In this document: positions 1-8,561 of the stretch, one piece after another
Layout: each line of letters starts with the position of its first letter
Position numbering within the stretch: position 1 is the first letter of the stretch
From: JBFMDN01 sp040753915
GTDB lineage: Bacteria; Desulfobacterota; Desulfomonilia; Desulfomonilales; Desulfomonilaceae
DNA: 64,000 bases
Assembly (NCBI GenBank): GCA_040753915.1
Contig: JBFMDN010000001.1
Span: forward strand, 1-64,000
Reading direction: 5' to 3'
Translations under genes and position numbers: made by a program
The notes under the pieces: generated by a model
The model's input: only the letters and a program-made list of their open reading frames with translations
Databases searched by the model: none
What the model was told of the DNA's origin: nothing

Positions 1-1
1 T

Positions 2-874
2 GGCGACACGGACGATATCATCTATGCCAAAGGCGGCACGGATATCGTCTTTGCAGGAGGCGGAGATGACATCGTATTCGGTGGCTCTGGAAGCGACATG
101 ATCTTTGGCGAAGCAGGCAGCGACACCTTGTACGGTGAAGGTGACATGGACCTGTTGTTTGGCGGTTCCGGCGATGACTTTCTTGATGGAGGAGCCGATG
201 TGGACGTGCTCTCGGGCGGCACGGGGAACGACACCTATATTGTGGACAATATCCGCGACGTTGTCATCGAGAATTTCCGGGAAGGCACGGACACCGTACT
301 GAGCTCGGTGAGCTATAGCCTGGGTTGGAACGTTGAGAACCTTACCCTGACCGGAAGCGCGTCCATCAATGGGACCGGCAATTCCTCGGATAATGTGCTC
401 ACTGGAAATAGTGGCGCCAACAGGCTCAGCGGAGGATACGGGAGCGACACCTTGGACGGTGGAGCCGGGAGCGACATCCTTGAAGGGGGCCTGGGGAACG
501 ACACGTACCTCTTCGGTCGTGGCTCCGGGCAGGACCGCATCGTGGAGAGCGACTGGACACTGGGGAATACGGACAAGCTGGTGCTCGGCCCGGGAGTGGC
601 ATCGGATCAGCTCTGGCTGCGCCACGTGGGGTACGACCTCGAGGTGAGCATCATCGGCACTCAAGACAAGGTGACCATTGCCGATTGGTACAAAGGGTCC
701 GCGTATCGGGTGGAGGAATTCAAGACGAGCGACGGCAAGACGCTACTCAGCAGCAACGTAGACGCACTGGTCAGCGCGATGGCTGCGTTCGCTCCTCCGG
801 CTGCAGGTCAGACCTCCCTGCCGACCAACTACCAGGATGTGCTCAATCCCCTGATCGCAGCGAACTGGCGGTAG
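2..874 (+). CDS. RTX repeat protein, C-terminal part (5' end outside window)
   Basis: The reading frame is open from base 2, so the N-terminus lies before the window. The first ~75 codons are glycine/aspartate-rich RTX nonapeptides (for example GGSGDDFLDGG and GGTGNDTYIVDN) that bind calcium in a beta-roll; a second repeat block lies near 420-520. The tail (about 540-874) is the usual haemolysin-type C-terminus, with a motif close to AFAPPAAGQTSLPTNYQ and the end AANWR, which carries the type I secretion signal in this family. The HlyB-like and HlyD-like genes follow directly, so the protein is very likely exported by that system. The function of the missing N-terminal part cannot be told. 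Confidence 0.9.
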   Translation, partial: GDTDDIIYAKGGTDIVFAGGGDDIVFGGSGSDMIFGEAGSDTLYGEGDMDLLFGGSGDDFLDGGADVDVLSGGTGNDTYIVDNIRDVVIENFREGTDTVLSSVSYSLGWNVENLTLTGSASINGTGNSSDNVLTGNSGANRLSGGYGSDTLDGGAGSDILEGGLGNDTYLFGRGSGQDRIVESDWTLGNTDKLVLGPGVASDQLWLRHVGYDLEVSIIGTQDKVTIADWYKGSAYRVEEFKTSDGKTLLSSNVDALVSAMAAFAPPAAGQTSLPTNYQDVLNPLIAANWR

Positions 875-1018
875 ACCTCTCGCAGGCTCCCACAGGGAGG
901 AATCAGGAATGGGGTACAGTGGAGCGCTTTGAGAATAGGTCTGGGCCCACAAGCTGAACCAGGAGCGACCGTGTGAAAACACTTTCCGTTCAATGAGACG
1001 AGAAGGGCAAGCTGAAAT

Positions 1019-3151
1019 ATGATGGCAGAAGGAGACGCACAGAAACCTCAGGTCGATACAGGGCTGACCTGCCTTATAATGCTTGCGCGGCTGCACGAAA
1101 TAGCAGCGGATCCCGATCAGATCGCGCACCAGTTCAGAACGGACGGACAACCGTTCTCCAAGTCCGAGGTTCTCTTGGCGTCCAAACACCTCGGCCTGAA
1201 GGTCAAGGCGGTCAAGACGACTGTCGGTCGCCTGGATCGGACGCCGTTGCCCGCAATGGCTTTGTGTGCTGACAACGGCTTCATTCTTATTGCCAAGAGC
1301 GAGGAAGACAAGGTCTTGATCTTCAATCCGCGGGTGGGTCGGCCTGAGGCCATCTCTCACGCGGACCTCCAAGGCCGCTGGACAGGTGAGCTAATTCTCT
1401 TCACCTCCCGGGCTTCCCTTGCCGGAGAGCTGCGCAAGTTTGACTTCACGTGGTTCATTCCTGCGATCGTGAAGTATCGCAGGCTCCTAGGCGAAGTGCT
1501 TATCGTCAGTTTTGTGCTTCAGCTCTTCGCACTGGTGACGCCGCTGTTTTTCCAGGTGGTGATGGACAAGGTGCTTGTGCACCGGGGATTTACAACCCTT
1601 GATGTGATAGCGATCGGGCTCCTCGTGGTGGTCGTCTTCGAGGTGACTCTCAGCGGGCTGCGCAGCTATGTGTTCGCACATACCACGAGCCGCATTGATG
1701 TGGAGCTCGGTGCTCGATTGTTCCGCCACCTGTTGCATTTGCCTCTGGCCTATTTTCAAGCCAGACGGGTGGGAGACTCTGTTGCGCGCGTGCGTGAATT
1801 GGAGAACATCCGCAATTTCCTGACCAGTAATGCAATTACGCTGGTGCTGGATTTGCTCTTCTCCGTGGTATTTATTGCGGTGATGCTCTATTACAGTATC
1901 TGGCTAACCCTGATCGTCCTGGCGTCTCTCCCGTGCTATGCCCTGCTGTCCGCTGTGTGTATCCCCCTCCTGAGGAAGGCTCTCCAGGAGAAATTCAACC
2001 GAGGCGCAGAGAACCATTCATTTCTGGTGGAAGCCCTGTCCGGCATCGGCACGGTCAAGGCCATGGCCGTGGAACCGCAATTGACTCGCCGTTGGGACAA
2101 CCAATTGGCAGCGTACGTATCCACGAGCTTCCGCGCAACCACGATCGGCACGGTCGCACATAGCGGCGTCACACTGATCGGCAAGCTGGTAACCGTAGCG
2201 ACAATGTGGTTGGGAGCGCGGCTTGTCATAGGCGGGGAAATGACCGTAGGCCAGCTCATAGCATTCACCATGCTTTCCGGACAGGTCGCTCAGCCTATAA
2301 TGCGGTTAGCTCAGCTCTGGACGGACTTTCAGCAAACCGGCATTTCAGTCCAGCGGCTAGGGGACATCCTCAATAGCCGCACTGAGGTTTCCAACGCCAA
2401 GAGCACGCTTCCGCCGGTTCAGGGCCGTATCGTGTTCGACAGCGTGGTGTTTCGCTATCGGCCGGACGGTCCCGAGGTGCTCAGGGGGATCGATCTTGAC
2501 ATTCCTGCCGGCGAGGTCCTGGGCATAGTGGGACCTTCGGGTTCCGGCAAGAGCACGGTTACCAAGCTGGTGCAACGGCTGTACGTCCCGGAGCGAGGCA
2601 GGGTCCTGATCGATGGTCTTGACCTGGCGTTGGCGAACTCTTCATCGCTCCGCCGTCAAATTGGGGTGGTATTGCAGGAGAATATCCTGTTCAATCGCAC
2701 CATCCGAGAGAACATCGCTCTCGCGGAGCCGGGGGCGGCCATGGAACGAGTGATTCAGGCAGCCAAGCTTGCCGGCGCTCATGACTTTATCCTGGAGCTG
2801 CCTGAAGCGTATGACACTCTGGTAGGCGAGCACGGGGACACGCTTTCGGGCGGACAGCGCCAGCGTATTGCCATAGCTAGGGCCCTCATGACCAACCCTC
2901 GTATTCTGATCTTTGACGAAGCGACCAGCGCGCTTGACTATGAATCCGAGCGGGTGATTCAGGACAACATGAAGGCCATTTGCAGCGGTCGCACTGTGAT
3001 AATAGTGGCTCACAGGCTCTCTGCCGTCCGTATGGCCCATCGTATCGTGGTCATGGATCACGGTCAGATCGTGGAATGCGGCCCCCATGCGGATCTGCTC
3101 GGGCGGCAGGACGGTTATTACCGACGGTTGCACGATCTGCAGCAGGGTTGA
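1019..3151 (+). CDS. Type I secretion ABC transporter, HlyB family
   Basis: A 710-residue inner-membrane ATPase/permease that would export the RTX protein upstream. Order of parts: an N-terminal C39-like domain (about 1-130), the transmembrane export domain (about 150-430, including FQVVMDKVLVHRGF, nearly identical to E. coli HlyB), and the nucleotide-binding domain with Walker A GPSGSGKS (~504), signature LSGGQRQR (~610), Walker B ILIFDEATSALD (~630) and H-loop IVAHRLS (~662). At the position of the C39 peptidase cysteine the sequence reads DTGLTC, with threonine, so the domain is the non-cleaving type that binds unfolded RTX substrates. Start ATG is at 1019; a second ATG follows at once. 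The stop lies 10 nt before the HlyD-like gene. Confidence 0.95.
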   Translation: MMAEGDAQKPQVDTGLTCLIMLARLHEIAADPDQIAHQFRTDGQPFSKSEVLLASKHLGLKVKAVKTTVGRLDRTPLPAMALCADNGFILIAKSEEDKVLIFNPRVGRPEAISHADLQGRWTGELILFTSRASLAGELRKFDFTWFIPAIVKYRRLLGEVLIVSFVLQLFALVTPLFFQVVMDKVLVHRGFTTLDVIAIGLLVVVVFEVTLSGLRSYVFAHTTSRIDVELGARLFRHLLHLPLAYFQARRVGDSVARVRELENIRNFLTSNAITLVLDLLFSVVFIAVMLYYSIWLTLIVLASLPCYALLSAVCIPLLRKALQEKFNRGAENHSFLVEALSGIGTVKAMAVEPQLTRRWDNQLAAYVSTSFRATTIGTVAHSGVTLIGKLVTVATMWLGARLVIGGEMTVGQLIAFTMLSGQVAQPIMRLAQLWTDFQQTGISVQRLGDILNSRTEVSNAKSTLPPVQGRIVFDSVVFRYRPDGPEVLRGIDLDIPAGEVLGIVGPSGSGKSTVTKLVQRLYVPERGRVLIDGLDLALANSSSLRRQIGVVLQENILFNRTIRENIALAEPGAAMERVIQAAKLAGAHDFILELPEAYDTLVGEHGDTLSGGQRQRIAIARALMTNPRILIFDEATSALDYESERVIQDNMKAICSGRTVIIVAHRLSAVRMAHRIVVMDHGQIVECGPHADLLGRQDGYYRRLHDLQQG

Positions 3152-3161
3152 GGAGCCGAGC

Positions 3162-4586
3162 ATGGGAGTGAACCCAGGTCTGGAAGCAACGAACGATCTC
3201 CTGCGCCGATATGGAGCCGCTATTCGGCACGCGTGGCAGCACCGCAAGGAATTGGATGCGCCTGCTCGCATGTCCCACGAGTCTCAATTCCTCCCCGCTG
3301 CCTTGGCCCTCCAGGAGACGCCAGTGTCCCCGGCTCCCCGTGTGGCCATGTGGCTGTTGATAGCGTTTGCCGTCATTGCCGTGCTTTGGGCGATTTTCGG
3401 TCGGCTGGACGTGGTTGCAACTGCCCAGGGGAAGACAGTGCCCAACGAACGGGTGAAGGTCATCCAACCTCTGGAGACTTCAGTGGTGAAAGCCATCTAC
3501 GTCACGGACGGGCAAACCGTGAAAGCAGGGGACGTGCTCATCGAATTGGACGCCACTTCCACGGGAGCCGACACTGCCCGTCTGGAGAACGACCTCGTTG
3601 TCGCACGATTGCAATCAGCCCGAGCTCAAGCGTTCCTCCGGGGAATGGATGGAGATGAGCCCGTTTTCAGGGAATTGCCGGACCTTGACGCGGAGAGGGT
3701 CGCCTCGGAGCGTCGACTCCTGGAAAGCCAATGGCGTGAGTACAGGACCAAGCTGGAGCGAATTGAGGCTGAAATTACCAGCAGGGAGGCGGAACTTCGC
3801 TCCAATCGCGAGCTGGTGGCTACGCTGGAACGTACGGTACCCATCATGCGGGATCGTGCGGATGTGTTCAAGACACTCCACGAGAAGGAAGTCGTGTCAG
3901 AGCAACAGTGGCGCGAGCAGGAAAGGGCGGCCATAGAGCAGGAAGGACAGCTCGCAGCGCAATCAGAGAAGAATCACCAGATTCAGGCGTCCCTGGATGA
4001 GGCTGTCAAGCTGAGGGCCTCGCTCATGGCTGAGACCCGGCGCACTATCTTGGAGGTTCAGCATGAGGCTGACCAGAAGATTACCACCAATGAACAGGAG
4101 CTTATCAAGGCCAGGCAGCGTCACAGGCTCATGAAGCTCATTACCCCAGTGGACGGCTCTGTGCAGCAGCTTGCGGTTCACACAGTAGGAGGCGTGGTCA
4201 CCCCTGCACAGCAGCTCATGGTGGTTGTGCCCAAAGACGACCCCCTGGAAGTGGAAGCTTTCGTGGAGAACAAGGACATCGGCTTCGTCATTGCAGGCCA
4301 GGAAGCTGAAGTGAAGATCGAGACCTTCCCTTATACCAAGTACGGAACCATTCACGGTGAGGTGAAGACAGTGTCTTCCGACGCGATCCTGGACGAGAAG
4401 AAAGGGCTGGTGTACTCGTGCAGGGTGAAACTGTCGAAATCCACAATTCCGGTTGAGAAAAAGATCGTGGACCTGACACCCGGCATGGCGGTCACGGTTG
4501 AGATCAAGACAGGGAATCGACGGGTGATCGAGTACTTTCTCACACCGCTCATTCAACATACCAGTGAAAGCCTGCGGGAACGGTAG
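3162..4586 (+). CDS. Type I secretion membrane fusion protein, HlyD family
   Basis: Periplasmic adaptor (474 aa) that bridges the HlyB-like ATPase to an outer-membrane TolC-type channel, which is not in the window. One N-terminal transmembrane helix (about residues 61-80, VAMWLLIAFAVIAVLWAIFG) is followed by a lipoyl half-motif, a long charged coiled coil (about 125-330) and the C-terminal beta-barrel region. The family tail DLTPGMAVTVEIKTG is present. I chose the ATG at 3162 because AGGAG at 3151-3155 sits in front of it; an upstream in-frame ATG at 3087 lies inside the ATPase gene and would add a non-homologous extension. Confidence 0.93.
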   Translation: MGVNPGLEATNDLLRRYGAAIRHAWQHRKELDAPARMSHESQFLPAALALQETPVSPAPRVAMWLLIAFAVIAVLWAIFGRLDVVATAQGKTVPNERVKVIQPLETSVVKAIYVTDGQTVKAGDVLIELDATSTGADTARLENDLVVARLQSARAQAFLRGMDGDEPVFRELPDLDAERVASERRLLESQWREYRTKLERIEAEITSREAELRSNRELVATLERTVPIMRDRADVFKTLHEKEVVSEQQWREQERAAIEQEGQLAAQSEKNHQIQASLDEAVKLRASLMAETRRTILEVQHEADQKITTNEQELIKARQRHRLMKLITPVDGSVQQLAVHTVGGVVTPAQQLMVVVPKDDPLEVEAFVENKDIGFVIAGQEAEVKIETFPYTKYGTIHGEVKTVSSDAILDEKKGLVYSCRVKLSKSTIPVEKKIVDLTPGMAVTVEIKTGNRRVIEYFLTPLIQHTSESLRER

Positions 4587-4820
4587 CATCCGGCCTGACC
4601 TGCGAACTGAGGGGCGAGCCGGTGGATCAACCGTGAAGAGAACCTGCACTTGGGGCCGTGAGATAGAGTATAGTGAGGGGCACAGGCTGCCGCGGCCCGC
4701 GATCTTTCGTGTTGAGCTGTGCTGCGAGCGCAATTCTCAACGCGCATTATTGTAGCCTACAACACTCACTACAGCCACGCATGCTCACTGGGTGGCGCTA
4801 AATTTACCGGAGAAAGGTAC

Positions 4821-5150
4821 ATGAACATGAGCACAAGCCAAACCAAAACATCGGAGGCGGAGTCACCTCAGTCGACCCCTGCAAGCGGCCCTGCACGGAT
4901 GATGTCCAACCAGATGGCGATCTATTACTCAAATTGCGCTCTCGTTGCCACGAGCCCCCGGGATATTTCTCTGTTTTTCGGGAGGTTCGTGCCCGTGCCG
5001 GACAAAGGCTCCCAGGGACTCGGTGAATTGTACGAACGGCAGATCTACATGACGGTCGAGCAGGCCGAGGACCTCGCCAGGATGCTCACCCAAACGGTGA
5101 AGATGTATCGTGCCAGGCAAACAGGGGCGCAGCAAGAGAACAAAGGTTAG
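4821..5150 (+). CDS. DUF3467-family protein
   Basis: A 109-residue protein with a disordered Ser/Thr/Glu-rich N-terminus (about 1-35) and a compact C-terminal domain. That domain has the DUF3467 pattern: IYYSNCALVATSPRDISLFF, then a conserved GELYERQIYMTVEQAEDLARML segment ending in an amphipathic helix. The family is of unknown function and is often found as a lone small gene. The ATG at 4821 follows AGAAAGG with normal spacing; a longer frame from 4719 has no such site. It lies about 230 nt after the secretion genes and is followed by a hairpin, so it is probably its own transcription unit. Confidence 0.75.
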   Translation: MNMSTSQTKTSEAESPQSTPASGPARMMSNQMAIYYSNCALVATSPRDISLFFGRFVPVPDKGSQGLGELYERQIYMTVEQAEDLARMLTQTVKMYRARQTGAQQENKG

Positions 5151-5167
5151 AAGAGTTTCAGGGGAAT

Positions 5168-5188
5168 AGGGGCGAAGCGATCGCCCCT
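5168..5188 (+). terminator. Hairpin terminator after the DUF3467 gene
   Basis: Perfect 8-bp stem AGGGGCGA/TCGCCCCT around a 5-nt loop, followed by TTCTCC. It starts 18 nt after the stop codon at 5150. The U-tract is weak, so it may end transcription inefficiently or also serve the convergent gene on the minus strand. Confidence 0.6.
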
Positions 5189-5256
5189 TCTCCAACCGAA
5201 AATCATACGATTTGGCGTGAAGGCCCTTGGGAAAATGCGTCGAACGTCAATTTACC

Positions 5257-5961
5257 TCACTCTTCAATGGCGCCGCCTACGGCCTTCAGGTGTTTTCGGA
5301 ATGAATACGATGGATCGGTTTTCCGTTTTGACAAATAGTCAGCGAACTTGAGCTGCTTGCGCAAGCTTGTTCCTGACTTGATCATTGCGGCCTGGTGACG
5401 TTCCGTGTCCTGGATCTCAAGAGCAGTCGTTGTGATTTGCTCAAGTCGATCCGTGGGCAAGAATAGGACGCCGTCGTCATCTGCGAAAACAAAATCGTCT
5501 CTCGTAATCGTCAGCTCTCCGAAACGGGCCGACAGCAAAGCCTCCGCATGCCGCGTGTCCAGCCGGAGAGGACCGGCTGGCCAGGCCCCATACGTGAAGA
5601 CAGGGAATTCGGTCTGCAAGATTTCACCAGTGTCCCGATGGCAGCCCCACAGCGTAATTCCGGCGAGGCCTGCGGACTGCGCTTCGAGAACAGTGAGATC
5701 GCCGATGCACCCTTCGTCCGATCTGCCCTGGTTGTCAATCACGAGAACGTCGCCCTGTTCAGAGTCTTCGATCGCTTCCAGAAAGATGTCGACACTTCCG
5801 TAGTGCCGAACGGGAAGCGCTGGCCCGGCAAGCGGAATTCCCCTGATTATGGGACGAATCCCAGGGGGCGCAAGGCGAATTCCTATCCCTAACCGCACGC
5901 ATGCATCTGCCAGCAGAGGCGTCGACAGCGTTAACGGAACACCCGTGATGATCTGATCCAT
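5257..5961 (-). CDS. RraA-fold family protein (aldolase/demethylmenaquinone methyltransferase-like)
   Basis: A 234-residue protein of the RraA / 4-hydroxy-4-methyl-2-oxoglutarate aldolase superfamily. Recognisable parts are the phosphate-loop-like stretch GDVLVIDNQGRSDEGCIGDL and the catalytic-type Arg-Asp in WGCHRDTGEI (family pattern G-x-x-R-D), followed by FPVF and by VFADDDGVLFLP. Members act as class II pyruvate aldolases, decarboxylases or RNase E inhibitors, and the sequence does not decide among these. The ATG at 5961 is preferred over 5973 because AGAGGT precedes it at good spacing. The C-terminus is longer than in E. coli RraA. It lies downstream of the broken MFS gene on the same strand. 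Confidence 0.8.
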   Translation of the reverse strand: MDQIITGVPLTLSTPLLADACVRLGIGIRLAPPGIRPIIRGIPLAGPALPVRHYGSVDIFLEAIEDSEQGDVLVIDNQGRSDEGCIGDLTVLEAQSAGLAGITLWGCHRDTGEILQTEFPVFTYGAWPAGPLRLDTRHAEALLSARFGELTITRDDFVFADDDGVLFLPTDRLEQITTTALEIQDTERHQAAMIKSGTSLRKQLKFADYLSKRKTDPSYSFRKHLKAVGGAIEE

Positions 5962-6190
5962 GATACCTCTCATGCCTCGGATTTTCAGGCAACGCTTTCT
6001 TCAGCGCTGTTGCGGGCACCTAACCTGGGAAAGGACACCTACTCGTCCGGCAGTGAGAAGCCTGGCGCTTATGGGCATTTTTCCGGTCGCAGCAGTCCTT
6101 GGACTTAACCGAAGCCCGAGGAACGGTGGCTCGACCGTGCGGCCATGCCTATTCCTGATTAGCAGAAGACTTATGCGGAAGCAACGGTGA

Positions 6191-7043
6191 TTACCATTGC
6201 ATACCAGCTTGAAAGGCAATCAATCCGCAGGCCATGGACCGCATAGATCGGGAGGAACGCCTCCAACTCCCCCACGGAAATGTTTTGGATGCCTTCCATG
6301 TTGCTGGTCAGAAGGACCCGTCTGCCCATGAGGCTTTCCTTCACGCCGCAGCGAAACTTCGTCCACACGGCAGATAGCGTTCGGCCATCTTCGTTGTTCG
6401 GGGCATCCCAGCGTCCCTGCATTACCCACAATGCAATCAGAAAAGAAGCCATTCCCATCGCGGCGACCGCCCCGTAGATGACGTGGTAATCACGGAGAGT
6501 TGGCTCCAGACCGCCGGAAAGCCATGAAAGGAGGAACCCGCCGAACGGCGCCCCGAGAAGAGTTCCCAAGATGGTGACAGAGGAAAACCACGAAAGCATC
6601 TCCCCTCGCTTGTCGCCAGCCACACTCACTACAACCGGCATCACTACAGAGCCGTAGACCGCTGTGGCGAAAACGTGTAAGAACCGAGCAACCACCACTG
6701 CCTCATAAGATGAAACGAACAAATACGCGAACGGAACAAATGCGAACACCGCCAACCCGGTGAAGAGGGTCCGAGCTCGGCCTATAACGTCCGACAGGAC
6801 ACCCGCTGGCATCTTGAAGAAAATGCCCGTCACCGTGGAAATGGCCACCGCGAAGGCTACTGCCTCCGGCCCGTCGCCCTGCGATGCGGCGAAGAGAGCC
6901 AAGACTGGCGTTCGTGCCAAACCGTAAGACGCTCGTGCCAAAAATCACCCGGCGCACAGCCCCTTGAAGGTATCAACAAAACCAGGGGCATTTGAATCAG
7001 CGTTAGCCGACGACACCAGTGCCTTGGAGTCAGACCCGTTCAT
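6191..7043 (-). pseudogene. MFS transporter remnant
   Basis: A major-facilitator gene broken in at least two places. The likely start ATG (7043, preceded by GAGGGAG) opens a frame MNGSDSKALV that runs to an in-frame TGA at 6945-6947. Directly after it the same frame continues as FLARASYGLARTPVLALFA, the first membrane helix, then through the MFS loop motif GVLSDVIGRARTLF to EAFLPIYAVHGL. At about 6225 the frame is lost, and the expected continuation GLIAFQAGMQW appears in another frame and stops at 6191. The C-terminal half (about 180 residues) is missing. It follows chrB on the same strand with a 64-nt gap, so it was probably the second gene of a chromate-type operon. Confidence 0.85.
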
Positions 7044-7107
7044 CGCAAGCTCCCTCGATCATGCCTCATGCCCTGTCTCAGATCAGGTCGCCGACGGCAG
7101 GCCCATT

Positions 7108-8091
7108 TCAACGCTTTCTCCGAAAATACTCGTACAGGTCGTCGAACAGTGACGATCCCCGCTCTAGGCGATCCTCATCACGCTTGCGGGATGCAACGAT
7201 CCCGTCGAGCAATACAGAGATTCCGGTAGTCTCGGGCCTGCTGAACTTGCCATCCTTGAGGTCAAGGTCATGTACGATCTCCCCGATTTCAGCGAGGGCT
7301 TTGTCCCGGATAGCAAAACCCCGAACAAGGACTTCGAAGCTGCAGAGATTCCCCTCGTGAGTGAACTCTCCTTCAAACATGTCGAATCGCAGTTCGCCCG
7401 CCTTCGGACGGTAGCCCCGCTCAGAAACGAATCTGAACGAAGCTTCAGAGTCAATGAAGCGGCGAATGAGCCACGCACACGCAATGCGATCGACGTAGAC
7501 TCCCTTCCGCGTCACCCATGTTCGCCCTTGTGACTGGGTGAGAACTGAAGTGCTGTGCTCCTTCGAGCCCGTATCCTTCAGACTGCGTGCTTCTGCCAGC
7601 CTGAGCTCAATCTTCTCCAACAGGGTCGAAGCTGGTTCGCGACCGGGCGCCCCGAAGAAGTCCAGCTTGTCGACAACCGAGAGCCTCTTCTTGAGGCGTG
7701 TCAAGGCAGCCTCCAGTTCGGATCGGTCTTCCTCCGTCATCGACGTGGTGGGAGGAGCGGTGTCCAGAACAGCTTTGGCCTCATCGGTAATCTGTCCGTA
7801 GTCTGCGTCACGCGCTGTCCGGAACAGACCTTCCACCTGTTCGTCAGTCAGTCCCTCGACAAAGCTCGCAGCACAGATCGAAGCTTCCGCCCCTGCTTGC
7901 ATGATTTCCCTGAGAACCCACTGAAAGTCTTCAAGGGTCTGTTCGTTCTTTGGGATGACGTACACGGAGTTCTTTATGGCTACAGCGCCGAGAGCCTGCA
8001 GCCTCCTCCAGATCTTAACCCTGAGGTATCCGGGCTTTGGGGGGATCTGGTGGATGAGAAGCAGCCATTTTCCGTCAAGACATTGGGCCAT
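7108..8091 (-). CDS. chrB: Chromate resistance protein ChrB, full length
   Basis: A 327-residue protein with both ChrB regions. The N-terminal part (about 1-150, WLLLIHQIPPKPGYLRVKIW) resembles the winged-helix-like regulatory region, and the C-terminal ChrB domain (about 190-325) starts VTRKGVYVDRIACAWLIRRF. In Ochrobactrum and Cupriavidus ChrB acts as a chromate-responsive regulator of chrA. Here the only chrA is a stump at 10684, so its present target is unclear. The start ATG is next to an inverted repeat with opposed promoter-like boxes (8111-8149). The frame is intact, unlike most neighbours. A paralogue of its C-domain is encoded at 10204. Confidence 0.88.
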   Translation of the reverse strand: MAQCLDGKWLLLIHQIPPKPGYLRVKIWRRLQALGAVAIKNSVYVIPKNEQTLEDFQWVLREIMQAGAEASICAASFVEGLTDEQVEGLFRTARDADYGQITDEAKAVLDTAPPTTSMTEEDRSELEAALTRLKKRLSVVDKLDFFGAPGREPASTLLEKIELRLAEARSLKDTGSKEHSTSVLTQSQGRTWVTRKGVYVDRIACAWLIRRFIDSEASFRFVSERGYRPKAGELRFDMFEGEFTHEGNLCSFEVLVRGFAIRDKALAEIGEIVHDLDLKDGKFSRPETTGISVLLDGIVASRKRDEDRLERGSSLFDDLYEYFRRKR

Positions 8092-8110
8092 CAGTCACCT
8101 CTGTGCAACA

Positions 8111-8149
8111 CTTGACATGATAATGATGCAGTTGTATCGTTAAGTCAAG
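8111..8149. promoter_or_regulatory. Divergent promoter region with inverted repeat
   Basis: CTTGAC (8111-8116) and GTCAAG (8144-8149) form inverted arms. On the plus strand TTGACA (8112-8117) is followed after 17 nt by TATCGT. On the minus strand TTGACT is followed after 17 nt by CATTAT. The two promoter-like sequences overlap face to face, so one bound regulator could control chrB (minus) and the small gene/MFS set (plus). Binding by ChrB itself is only a guess. Confidence 0.45.
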
Positions 8150-8288
8150 AGGCCGGGGAGATCGGACAATGAAAAGTATTGGAGCCGAGCTTGCCAACAC
8201 GGTTTGCGTTAAGACCGATTATGAACGAGCCCTGCACCGGTAGCCAATGGATCGCTGGGAATGAGCAGAGAAACGGGAGGTAATCACC

Positions 8289-8477
8289 ATGTCCGAGAGA
8301 GATGAAAGAGAGAGTCAGGTACAAAAATCCACAGCCGTGGGATCACCGGAAACAGAGACTGGAGATCCATGCGCGCACATCAAAGACCCCGTGAGAAGGG
8401 GCTTGTGTCGCGTATGCCAGAAGCCAGTGATTGGAGAGGCTCCTTTTTGCAAAGATCACGAGCCGCCTGTGCCGTGA
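8289..8477 (+). CDS. Small cysteine-rich (zinc-ribbon-like) protein
   Basis: A 62-residue protein with a polar, charged N-terminus and a C-terminal metal-site-like cluster: C28, H30, C40, C43, C54 and H57 (CRVCQKP and FCKDHEPP). Spacing suggests one treble-clef or zinc-ribbon fold. The ATG follows GGGAGGT with good spacing. I do not recognise the family. It lies between chrB and an intact MFS gene and points the same way as the latter, so a role in the chromate-type cluster is possible but unproven. Confidence 0.65.
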   Translation: MSERDERESQVQKSTAVGSPETETGDPCAHIKDPVRRGLCRVCQKPVIGEAPFCKDHEPPVP

Positions 8478-8561
8478 TACTGACCAAGACCGCGGAGACC
8501 TGCGCGCTTCGCGGTATTCCTGAATTTGATCGTCGCAGTCGCACACTCCTGAGAGGATCTG

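Noticed and set aside
1..520. Short DNA repeats at the window start as a possible CRISPR or satellite
   Set aside because: They encode the RTX glycine/aspartate repeats and vary at codon level, with no spacer structure.
6171..6941. A short, intact 256-residue transporter
   Set aside because: The upstream in-frame sequence and out-of-frame continuation show it is part of a broken full-length MFS gene.
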